Positions 7,597-13,178 of a stretch of DNA of 17,201 nt are shown here, one piece after another; position 1 is the first letter of the stretch, and the number at the start of each line of letters is the position of its first letter. Source of the stretch: DATCVR01 sp036566745 (lineage in GTDB: Bacteria; Actinomycetota; Actinomycetes; Jiangellales; Jiangellaceae); the NCBI GenBank assembly GCA_036566745.1, contig DATCVR010000082.1, positions 1-17,201 of the forward strand. The letters are read 5' to 3'. A program made the position numbers and the translations under genes. Under the pieces are notes generated by a model that was not told where the DNA came from, did not search any database, and was given only the letters and a program-made list of their open reading frames with translations.

Positions 7597-8543
7597 CGTC
7601 GCCCGGAGTCGGCGCGCTGCTCGGCGCGGCGCTGGCGGTGGGATTGCTCCTGGTGTGGTCCACCTGGCCGTCGCGACAGCGCCCCTCGCTCGAGGACCGC
7701 CTCGCGCCGTACGTCCCGGAGCGAGGCCGCGCCACCGAGCGGATCGAGCTGCTGCTGGCCGAACGGGTCGTCACGCCGTTCCCCACCCTCGAGCGGATCG
7801 TGCGCCCCTACCTGGCGCGGGCGGCTCACCTGCTCGAGACCGTGCTGGGCGGGGGAGCGTCCGTGCGGCGCCGCCTCGACCAGCTCGGCAGCGTGCGCAC
7901 GGTCCATGAATTCCGCCTCCAGCAGCTGTCGTGGGCCGCGGTCGGCGGGGCGGGCGGGGTGGCCTCGAGCCTGGCCATGCTGATGGGCGGGCGTGGCGGC
8001 TCGCCCGTGGCCATGCTGGTGTTCTGCGGCGCCGCGGTGGTGGGCGGGGTGGTGGCCTGCGACTACCGGCTGACCGCACGGGTACGGTCCCGCGAGCGGC
8101 GGATGCTGGCCGAATTCCCCGCGGTGGCCGACCTGCTGGCGCTGTCGGTCGGCGCCGGTGAGGGGTCGGTGGCAGCACTCGAACGGGTCACCCGCATCAG
8201 CGACGGCGAGCTCTCCGCCGAGCTGCGTCGCGCGCTCAACGAAGCCCGCACCGGAAGCGGCCTGGTCGGCGCCCTCGACGCGCTCGCCGACCGCACCGGC
8301 CTGGTCCCGCTCGCCCGGTTCGCCGACGCCGTCGTGGTGGCCGTCGAGCGCGGCACTCCGCTGGCCGACGTCCTCCGGGCCCAGGCGGTCGACGTCCGAG
8401 AGGCCCGTCAGCGCGCCTTGATGGAGGTCGGAGGACGCAAGGAGATCGCCATGATGATCCCGGTCGTCTTCCTCGTCCTTCCGGTGACCGTGCTCTTCGC
8501 CCTGTACCCAGGCCTGGTCCAGATCAGCGCGGTGGTGCCGTGA
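7593..8543 (+). CDS. tadC: TadC-like inner-membrane platform protein (T2SSF domain)
   Basis: This is the second GspF-like platform subunit, 316 residues, expected to pair with TadB. Membrane segments are at about 5-22, 113-132, 137-155 and 285-308. The T2SSF domain spans about 165-285 with EFPAVADLLALSVGAGEGSVAALERV (174-199), the helix SAELRRALNEARTGSGLVGALDALADRTG (208-236) and VERGTPLADVLRAQAVDVREARQRALMEVGG near the end. The basic, non-membrane stretch at residues 26-110 is longer than in TadB. The ATG at 7593 sits in an ATGA overlap with the tadB stop. Its stop at 8541-8543 precedes the pilin-like gene by 29 bases. Confidence 0.92.
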   Translation: MTSPGVGALLGAALAVGLLLVWSTWPSRQRPSLEDRLAPYVPERGRATERIELLLAERVVTPFPTLERIVRPYLARAAHLLETVLGGGASVRRRLDQLGSVRTVHEFRLQQLSWAAVGGAGGVASSLAMLMGGRGGSPVAMLVFCGAAVVGGVVACDYRLTARVRSRERRMLAEFPAVADLLALSVGAGEGSVAALERVTRISDGELSAELRRALNEARTGSGLVGALDALADRTGLVPLARFADAVVVAVERGTPLADVLRAQAVDVREARQRALMEVGGRKEIAMMIPVVFLVLPVTVLFALYPGLVQISAVVP

Positions 8544-8558
8544 GGCTCCATCGCCTAC

Positions 8559-8566
8559 GAGGGGAG
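8559..8566 (+). promoter_or_regulatory. Strong ribosome-binding site deciding the start of the pilin-like gene
   Basis: GAGGGGAG lies 6 bases before the ATG at 8573. It is the strongest Shine-Dalgarno sequence inside the TAD operon, where the other genes rely on start/stop overlaps. This fits high expression of a pilin-type subunit and favours ATG 8573 over an in-frame GTG at 8540, which overlaps the tadC stop. Confidence 0.6.
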
Positions 8567-8572
8567 ATCGAC

Positions 8573-8824
8573 ATGAGCGTGACGCGACGAAGAGGTGGCC
8601 GGATCGGCCACGTCGGCAGGCCCGGCCAGGTTGGCAGGCGCGGCCAGCCTGCTCGGATCGGCAAGCCCGGCTGGATCGGCCGGATCGACGACGAGCGCGG
8701 CGATGTTCCGGGCTGGGTGCTGGTGACGATCATGAGCGCGGGGCTGGTGGCGGCGCTGTGGCCCTTCGCGGAGACCTACCTCAAGCAGATACTGGAGGCT
8801 GCGCTGAGCTCCGTCGCACCGTGA
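8573..8824 (+). CDS. Small pilin-like TAD protein with a basic hexapeptide-repeat leader
   Basis: This 83-residue protein lies where actinobacterial TAD operons carry the Flp-type pilin, between tadC and the tadE-like genes. Residues 1-8 are basic. Residues 9-38 are five tandem hexapeptides: GRIGHV, GRPGQV, GRRGQP, ARIGKP, GWIGRI. Then comes DDERGDVPGWVLVTIMSAGLVAALW, in which RG at 42-43 looks like a prepilin-type cleavage point before a hydrophobic helix (about 47-62), and a short amphipathic tail ending in LSSVAP. A Gly before the helix fits a type IV prepilin, but the Glu expected at position +5 is absent (Trp48), so processing is uncertain. The protein has no other charged domain. The major-pilin role is inferred from size, position and its strong ribosome-binding site. 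An alternative GTG at 8540 would add 11 residues. Confidence 0.7.
   Translation: MSVTRRRGGRIGHVGRPGQVGRRGQPARIGKPGWIGRIDDERGDVPGWVLVTIMSAGLVAALWPFAETYLKQILEAALSSVAP
8597..8686 (+). repeat. In-frame 18-bp minisatellite, five copies
   Basis: Five consecutive 18-base units start at 8597, 8615, 8633, 8651 and 8669 and encode the hexapeptide consensus G-R-x-G-x-V/P. Units share the GGC codon frame; GGATCGGC recurs at 8601, 8655 and 8673. Copies have diverged, so the array is not freshly expanded. The 18-bp period means loss or gain of units preserves the frame. Confidence 0.85.
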
Positions 8825-9210
8825 CCATCCGACGGCCGGGAGAGCGGGGCTCCGCCGTGGTCGAGTTCACCTTGGTGTCGGTGGTGCTGGTCGCGGTGTT
8901 CCTGGCCGTGCTCCAGGTGGGGTTCGTGGTCCACGTGCGCAACACCCTGATCGCGTGTGCGGCCGAGGGCGCCCGGCACGCCGCCAACGCCGACCGCAGC
9001 CTCGACGACGGCCGCATCCGCGCGTCCGCGCTGATCGCCGACTCGCTCTCGCCCCGGTTCGCCGGAGGAGTCTCGGCGCGCACGGTGGTCGTCGACGGCG
9101 TGAGCCTGGTCGAGCTCCAGGTGACCACCACCCTGCCGGTGGTGGGCTTGCTCGGCGTCGAGCGGGGCCTGGTCGTGAGTGCCCACGCGGTCGAGGAGAG
9201 CGGGTGGTGA
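8821..9210 (+). CDS. tadE: TadE-like pseudopilin (first copy)
   Basis: This 129-residue protein is a predicted minor pilin of the TAD apparatus, anchored in the membrane with its C-terminal domain outside. The GTG at 8821 forms a GTGA overlap with the pilin-like gene, matching the pattern in this operon. A short basic leader ends in ERG (residues 8-10), followed by SAVVEF with Glu15 at the +5 position, the canonical prepilin peptidase context. A hydrophobic helix runs to about residue 36, and the TadE-family QVGFVVHVRNTLIACAAEGARHAA block follows (about 32-55). The rest is a small alternating-strand domain ending SAHAVEESGW. The assignment to the TadE family is good; its separate job from the next copy cannot be read from sequence. 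Confidence 0.88.
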   Translation: MTIRRPGERGSAVVEFTLVSVVLVAVFLAVLQVGFVVHVRNTLIACAAEGARHAANADRSLDDGRIRASALIADSLSPRFAGGVSARTVVVDGVSLVELQVTTTLPVVGLLGVERGLVVSAHAVEESGW

Positions 9211-9629
9211 CCGCCGAGTCCGAGCGGGGCAGCGCGATCGTGGAGTTCCACCTCCTGGGCCTGCTCCTGCTCGTCCCGCTGGTCTACCTGCTCCTGGCGG
9301 CGCTCGACGTCCAACGCGCCGCGTACGGGGTCACCCAGGCCGCCCGCGAGGCCGGACGCGTTTTCGTGGTTACCGGCGAGGAGCCGGCCGCCCGCTTCGC
9401 CGCCGACGTCGCCCTGCGCGATCAGGGTGTCGAGCCCGCCGACGTGGTCATGAGCGTTCGCTGTTCGGCGTCGCCGTGCCATCGGCCCGGCACGGAGGTG
9501 GAGGTCACCCTCCGGACCGCCGTGTCGCTGCCGTTCGTGCCCGACGTCTTCGCCGGCTTCACCCATGCCGAGATCCCGGTCGAGGCGACCCACGTGGGCG
9601 TCGTCGACAGATTCCAGGAGGTGCCGTGA
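9207..9629 (+). CDS. TadE-like pseudopilin (second copy)
   Basis: This 140-residue predicted minor pilin starts with GTG at 9207 in a GTGA overlap with the previous gene; a GTG one codon earlier is possible. The leader ERG (6-8) precedes SAIVEF with Glu13 at +5, so the prepilin cleavage context is intact. A hydrophobic helix at about 14-33 is followed by LDVQRAAYGVTQAAREAGR (33-51), the TadE-type amphipathic helix. Two cysteines at 86 and 91 (VRCSASPCH) could form a small disulfide loop outside the membrane, which the first copy lacks. The protein ends with strand-rich sequence. It is followed by a four-base overlap with the TadG-like gene. It may be a paralogue of the first copy with a distinct position in the fibre tip or base. 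Confidence 0.85.
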   Translation: MTAESERGSAIVEFHLLGLLLLVPLVYLLLAALDVQRAAYGVTQAAREAGRVFVVTGEEPAARFAADVALRDQGVEPADVVMSVRCSASPCHRPGTEVEVTLRTAVSLPFVPDVFAGFTHAEIPVEATHVGVVDRFQEVP

Positions 9630-10072
9630 GGCCGTTCGCCACCATCTTGCGCCGTGAGTCGGGCCAGCTGACGCTCGTGATCCTCGGGTTCGCCGCCGTC
9701 GCGGTCATGGTGGTGGCGGTGGTCGTCAACGCCTCCAACGCCTTCGTCCAGCGCAGGTCGTTGGCGTCCTGGGCCGACGGCGCGGTGATCCACGCCGCGC
9801 AGGGCGTGTCGTACGACGCCCTGTACTCCGGGGTGCCGCTGTCCGCGGTCCCGCTGTCCGAGTCGGCGGCGGTCGACGCTGTGGCCGGCTATGTCGTCGA
9901 CAACGATCTCTACGGGCGGTTCAGCGAGTTCCGCGTGGTCGCAGTCGAGGTCGACGAGGCTGCCGGACGGGTGAGCGTCGAGCTGGCCGCGACGGTCCCG
10001 CTGACCATGATGGGCGAACTCGGATCGGTGTCCATCACTGCCGACGCGAGCGCCGTGGCGCCCTTCGGCTGA
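9626..10072 (+). CDS. TadG-like membrane-anchored protein (short actinobacterial form)
   Basis: This 148-residue protein is the last gene of the TAD operon and resembles the short TadE/G-like proteins of actinobacteria (Rv3654c-type). The GTG at 9626 overlaps the previous stop in GTGA. The N-terminus ILRRESGQLTLVILGFAAVAVMVVAVVVNAS gives an ESG-Q prepilin-like context followed by one membrane helix (about 15-35), without a Glu at +5. QRRSLASWADGAVIHAAQGVSYDAL (42-66) is the TadG-like block after the helix. The remainder alternates strands and ends VSITADASAVAPFG. It lacks the large C-terminal domain of proteobacterial TadG. A role as a minor, possibly non-processed, pilus component is inferred from position. 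Confidence 0.8.
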   Translation: MRPFATILRRESGQLTLVILGFAAVAVMVVAVVVNASNAFVQRRSLASWADGAVIHAAQGVSYDALYSGVPLSAVPLSESAAVDAVAGYVVDNDLYGRFSEFRVVAVEVDEAAGRVSVELAATVPLTMMGELGSVSITADASAVAPFG

Positions 10073-10109
10073 TCGCGTCCGCGGCGACGGCCTGCGCAGC
10101 TTCGGACCG

Positions 10110-10131
10110 CGGCGTCCGGGCATAGACGCCG
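10110..10131 (+). terminator. Hairpin after the TAD operon
   Basis: CGGCGTC (10110-10116) and GACGCCG (10125-10131) form a 7-base perfect stem with an 8-base loop, 37 bases after the last TAD stop and 33 bases before the prfB start. It has no U-tract. It is the best candidate end of the TAD transcript, but it could also sit in the prfB promoter region. Confidence 0.4.
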
Positions 10132-10151
10132 GAGCGGGCCGTCGAGGCGCG

Positions 10152-10165
10152 TAACCTTGTTCGAG
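10152..10165 (+). promoter_or_regulatory. Possible leaderless-type -10 element for prfB
   Basis: TAACCT at 10152-10157 ends 7 bases before the GTG at 10165, and no Shine-Dalgarno sequence is present. This is the spacing expected when transcription begins at the start codon. The -35 region is not recognisable. Confidence 0.4.
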
Positions 10166-11280
10166 TGGCAACCCGTGACATCGACGCCGAGATCGGCGAA
10201 CTCTCCCAGACCCTGGCCAGCATCGAGAAGGTCCTCGAGCCGGAGAAGCTGAAGGCACGGGTGGCCGAGCTCGAGGAGAAGGCGGCCGCGCCCGACCTCT
10301 GGGACGACGTCGACAAGGCCCAGCAGGTCACCAGCCAGCTGTCCTACGTCCAGGCCGAGTTGCGCAAGGTGAGCGAGCTCCGCCAGCGGGTCGACGACCT
10401 CCCGGTGATGATCGAGCTGGCCCGCGACGAGGACGACGCCGACGCCGGCGCCGAGGTCGAACGCGAGCTCGACGCCCTGGCCCGCACCGTGGCCGACCTC
10501 GAGATCCGGACGCTGCTCGCGGGCAAGTTCGACGAGCGCGAGGCGGTGGTCACCATCCGTGCCGGAGCCGGTGGCGTCGACGCGGCGGACTTCGCCGAGA
10601 TGCTCATGCGCATGTATCTCCGCTGGGCCGAGCGACACGGCTACAAGACCGAGGTCCTGGACACCTCCTACGCCGAGGAGGCCGGGCTGAAGTCAGCGAC
10701 CTTCGAGGTCAAGGCACCTTTCGCCTACGGCTGGCTGTCGGTCGAAGCAGGCACCCACCGGCTGGTCCGCATCTCGCCCTTCGACAACCAGGGCCGTCGC
10801 CAGACGTCGTTCGCGGCGGTCGAGGTCATTCCGCTGATCGAGCAGACCGACCACATCGACGTCCCCGAGAGCGATATCCGCATCGACGTCTTCCGCTCGT
10901 CCGGGCCGGGTGGGCAGAGCGTCAACACCACCGACTCGGCCGTGCGCATCACCCACATCCCCACCGGCCTCGTCGTGTCGATGCAGAACGAGAAGTCGCA
11001 GATCCAGAACCGGGCCGCGGCCATGCGGGTGCTGCAGTCGCGCCTGTTGGTCCTGCGGCGCCAGGAAGAGGACGCGCAGAAGAAGGAGCTGGCCGGCGAC
11101 GTCAAGGCGTCGTGGGGCGACCAGATGCGCTCGTACGTCCTGCAGCCCTACCAGATGGTCAAGGACCTCCGCACCGAGCACGAGGTCGGCAATCCGCAGG
11201 CCGTTCTCGACGGCGAGATCGACGACTTCCTGGAGGCCGGGATCCGTTGGCGGCGCCAGCAGGAGTCGGTCACGTCGTAG
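10165..11280 (+). CDS. prfB: Peptide chain release factor 2
   Basis: RF2 recognises UGA and UAA stop codons on the ribosome and triggers hydrolysis of peptidyl-tRNA. The 371-residue length is normal. Domain 1 is helical (about 1-115), followed by EAVVTIRAGAGGVDAADFAEML (126-147). The anticodon-like tripeptide SPF is at 204-206 within RISPFDNQGRRQTSF, and the universally conserved GGQ is at 249-251 in SSGPGGQSVNTTDSAVRITH. SPF rather than PxT distinguishes RF2 from RF1. The GTG start at 10165 gives the expected N-terminus. The gene is one uninterrupted frame, without the autoregulatory +1 frameshift near codon 25 known from many other bacteria. Its position before ftsE is typical of actinobacteria, although an LPDTG gene intervenes here. 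Confidence 0.97.
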   Translation: MATRDIDAEIGELSQTLASIEKVLEPEKLKARVAELEEKAAAPDLWDDVDKAQQVTSQLSYVQAELRKVSELRQRVDDLPVMIELARDEDDADAGAEVERELDALARTVADLEIRTLLAGKFDEREAVVTIRAGAGGVDAADFAEMLMRMYLRWAERHGYKTEVLDTSYAEEAGLKSATFEVKAPFAYGWLSVEAGTHRLVRISPFDNQGRRQTSFAAVEVIPLIEQTDHIDVPESDIRIDVFRSSGPGGQSVNTTDSAVRITHIPTGLVVSMQNEKSQIQNRAAAMRVLQSRLLVLRRQEEDAQKKELAGDVKASWGDQMRSYVLQPYQMVKDLRTEHEVGNPQAVLDGEIDDFLEAGIRWRRQQESVTS

Positions 11281-11302
11281 CCGGTCACACGGCTTCGCGG
11301 CC

Positions 11303-11321
11303 ACGAATGTGATCCATTCGT
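11303..11321. promoter_or_regulatory. Perfect 7+7 inverted repeat in the prfB / surface-protein gap
   Basis: ACGAATG (11303-11309) and CATTCGT (11315-11321) are exact inverted copies around TGATC. The arms are AT-richer than the surroundings. It lies 22 bases after the prfB stop and 123 bases before the surface-protein ATG. The weak base pairing makes a protein-binding operator at least as plausible as a terminator hairpin. The rest of this 164-base gap holds a second TAACCT at 11357-11362 and no other clear signal. Confidence 0.45.
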
Positions 11322-11444
11322 TATGTGCCGTCGCGTCCGTTCGCGACGATCCCCGATAACCTCCGACATGGCCACTTCACCGGTGGCCAGGTCGGGGGGC
11401 CTCTCCAGTGCTCCCCGCATTTACTCAGTCTGGGAGCATTCTTG

Positions 11445-12236
11445 ATGTCCAAGCTTGTATCGCCGAACCGATCCCCACTGGGGCGGGCGGCCTTCTCGAT
11501 CGGCGGCACCAGCCTGCTGGTCGGTAGCACGCTCGCCGTGATGACCTTCGCCTCGACAGCTTCTGCTGAAGACGGCTTCGAAGACTTCGAGGGCAACGCC
11601 ACCACCTGTGAGGATGCAGGTCTGGCCGGCGAGCTGCTCGAGGCCCGCGACCCCGAGAACCCCAACGAAGACATCGACCATCCCGCGATCGAGTACACGA
11701 TCTCCGAGGATGGCAAGTACCTCAACGTCACTGTCCTCGACCCCGAGCTCGCCATCACCGGCACTGTCGTCAAGGGCGGCCCGGCCTACCGCGTCTACTA
11801 CGGAGACCCGGTCCCGGACATGCACGCGCCGGAACTGACGAATGGCAGCGGCGGCATCTCCATCAAGACCCAGGACAAGATCCCGGAGATCAGCCACTGG
11901 TTCATCTGCGGTGACGTCACCGAGCCGACCGAGCCGCCCACGACGCCTCCCACGGAGCCCCCGACGGAGCCCCCGACGACGCCTCCGACCGAGCCGCCGA
12001 CGACGCCTCCCACGGAGCCCCCGACGACGCCTCCCACGGAGCCGCCGACCACGCCTCCGACCGAGCCGCCGACGGAGGAGCCGACTCCCTCGCCGACGCC
12101 CACCGAGCCGGAACTGCCCGACACCGGTGGTGAGCTGTCCGGCTGGACGCTCACCGGTGCCGTCGCGCTGCTCGGCTTCGGCGCCGCGCTGATGTTGTAC
12201 GGCCGCAAGACCAAGGGCTCGGCCGAGCTGAGCTGA
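11445..12236 (+). CDS. LPDTG cell-wall-anchored surface protein with Pro/Thr-rich stalk
   Basis: This 263-residue exported protein should be covalently attached to peptidoglycan by a sortase. The ATG at 11445 follows GGGAG (11432-11436); the open frame upstream lacks a signal-peptide-like start. The signal peptide has a hydrophobic core at about 16-36, with likely cleavage after TASA (41). Residues 42-157 form a small domain with two cysteines (54, 155) and the pattern VVKGGPAYRVYYGDP...MHAP...NG...ISHWFICGD. This resembles the VKGG...Y...LHAP...G...SH..FC module I recall from other actinobacterial wall proteins. Residues 160-222 are a Glu/Pro/Thr repeat stalk. The sorting signal is LPDTG (224-228), a hydrophobic helix (about 233-252) and a tail with RKTK. 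No sortase gene is in the window. The ligand or role is unknown. Confidence 0.88.
   Translation: MSKLVSPNRSPLGRAAFSIGGTSLLVGSTLAVMTFASTASAEDGFEDFEGNATTCEDAGLAGELLEARDPENPNEDIDHPAIEYTISEDGKYLNVTVLDPELAITGTVVKGGPAYRVYYGDPVPDMHAPELTNGSGGISIKTQDKIPEISHWFICGDVTEPTEPPTTPPTEPPTEPPTTPPTEPPTTPPTEPPTTPPTEPPTTPPTEPPTEEPTPSPTPTEPELPDTGGELSGWTLTGAVALLGFGAALMLYGRKTKGSAELS
11922..12077 (+). repeat. Tandem Glu/Pro/Thr-coding repeat (wall-spanning stalk)
   Basis: Units encoding EPPTTPPT (24 bases) and the shorter EPPT (12 bases) alternate across residues 160-211, with third-position changes between GAGCCGCC, GAGCCCCC and similar forms. The array is in frame and would extend the protein through the wall. Copy number may vary between strains by slippage in 12- or 24-base steps. 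Confidence 0.85.
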
Positions 12237-12269
12237 ACCACGGCCGCGACACACCGTCGCCGCTGACAC

Positions 12270-12306
12270 TGTCGGGCGTCCTTCCTGCTGGGAGGGGCGC
12301 CCGACA
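12270..12306 (+). terminator. Strong hairpin after the LPDTG gene
   Basis: TGTCGGGCG (12270-12278) pairs exactly with CGCCCGACA (12298-12306), and CCTTCC/GGGAGG can extend the inner stem (one U-G pair) to a TGCT loop. It lies 33 bases after the stop codon. There is no U-tract. It is the likely end of the surface-protein transcript, ahead of ftsE. Confidence 0.6.
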
Positions 12307-12317
12307 CGTGTGTCGGG
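12300..12317. promoter_or_regulatory. 8+8 palindrome overlapping the terminator's right arm
   Basis: CCCGACAC (12300-12307) and GTGTCGGG (12310-12317) are exact inverted copies separated by GT. Its left arm is the same sequence that closes the upstream terminator, so the two structures exclude each other in RNA. In DNA it could be an operator upstream of ftsE. TACACT at 12353-12358 is a possible ftsE -10 box 36 bases downstream. Confidence 0.45.
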
Positions 12318-12425
12318 GCCGCGTGTGATGCGACGTCCCGAGGGTGAGCACGTACACTCGGTGCCACGCGTGACCCGGCCGGCAGGACGGCGAGCGTGTC
12401 ATGTCCAGACCGGCGGCGAGGCATC

Positions 12426-13115
12426 GTGATCCGATTCGACAGCGTCACCAAGCTCTACGCGAACCAGGCCAAGCCTGCGCTCGACGACCTCACCATGGAG
12501 GTCGAGAAGGGCGAGTTCGTCTTCCTCGTGGGCCCGTCCGGGTCGGGCAAGTCCACGTTCCTCCGGCTGGCGCTGAAAGAGGAACGCCCCACCGCGGGCC
12601 GGATCCGGGTGGCGGGAAAGGACCTCCACCGGCTGTCGAACTGGAAGGTGCCGCACCTCCGCCGGCGCATCGGCACCGTGTTCCAGGACTTCCGGCTGCT
12701 GCCCAACAAGACGGTCTTCGAGAACGTCGCCTTCGCCCTGCAGGTCATCGGCAAGTCGCGCCGCCAGATCAGCCGCGATGTCCCGGCCGTCCTCGACCTC
12801 GTGGGACTCGACGGCAAGGAGGACCGCCTGCCCGATCAGCTCTCCGGTGGCGAGCAGCAGCGCGTCGCGGTGGCGCGCGCGTTCGTCAACCGCCCGCTGA
12901 TCCTGCTCGCCGACGAGCCCACGGGTAACCTCGACCCGGCTACCAGCGTGGGCATCATGAAGCTGCTCGACCGGATCAACCGGACCGGCACCACCGTGGT
13001 GATGGCCACCCACGACCAATCCATCGTCGACCAGATGCGCAAGCGGGTCATCGAGCTCGACACCGGCCGGCTGGTCCGCGACCAGTCGCGCGGGGTGTAC
13101 GGCTACACCCGCTAG
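12426..13115 (+). CDS. ftsE: Cell division ATP-binding protein FtsE
   Basis: FtsE is the cytoplasmic ATPase of the FtsEX complex, which couples the divisome to septal cell-wall hydrolysis. The GTG at 12426 gives VIRFDSVTKLY, the expected FtsE N-terminus, and a 229-residue product, the usual length; the open frame further upstream is not conserved-looking. A weak GCGAGG precedes it. All ABC motifs are present: Walker A GPSGSGKST (36-44), Q-loop Gln87 in VFQDFRLLPNKTV, signature LSGGEQQR (139-146), Walker B LILLADEPTGNLD (158-170) and H-loop His196. It is followed after 63 bases by ftsX in the same direction, probably on one transcript. Confidence 0.97.
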   Translation: MIRFDSVTKLYANQAKPALDDLTMEVEKGEFVFLVGPSGSGKSTFLRLALKEERPTAGRIRVAGKDLHRLSNWKVPHLRRRIGTVFQDFRLLPNKTVFENVAFALQVIGKSRRQISRDVPAVLDLVGLDGKEDRLPDQLSGGEQQRVAVARAFVNRPLILLADEPTGNLDPATSVGIMKLLDRINRTGTTVVMATHDQSIVDQMRKRVIELDTGRLVRDQSRGVYGYTR

Positions 13116-13178
13116 CCTCCGACCACCTGCCGAACCCGGGGCGCGCCCAGTGCCTACCGGACAACCCGGAAGAGAGCG

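Noticed and set aside
11922..12077. Possible CRISPR-like or mobile repeat array
   Set aside because: The units are directly adjacent without spacers, in frame, and encode a Pro/Thr stalk, so it is a coding repeat.
13139..13148. GGGCGCGCCC palindrome between ftsE and ftsX
   Set aside because: Ten-base GC palindromes are expected often at this base composition, and ftsE and ftsX are normally co-transcribed.
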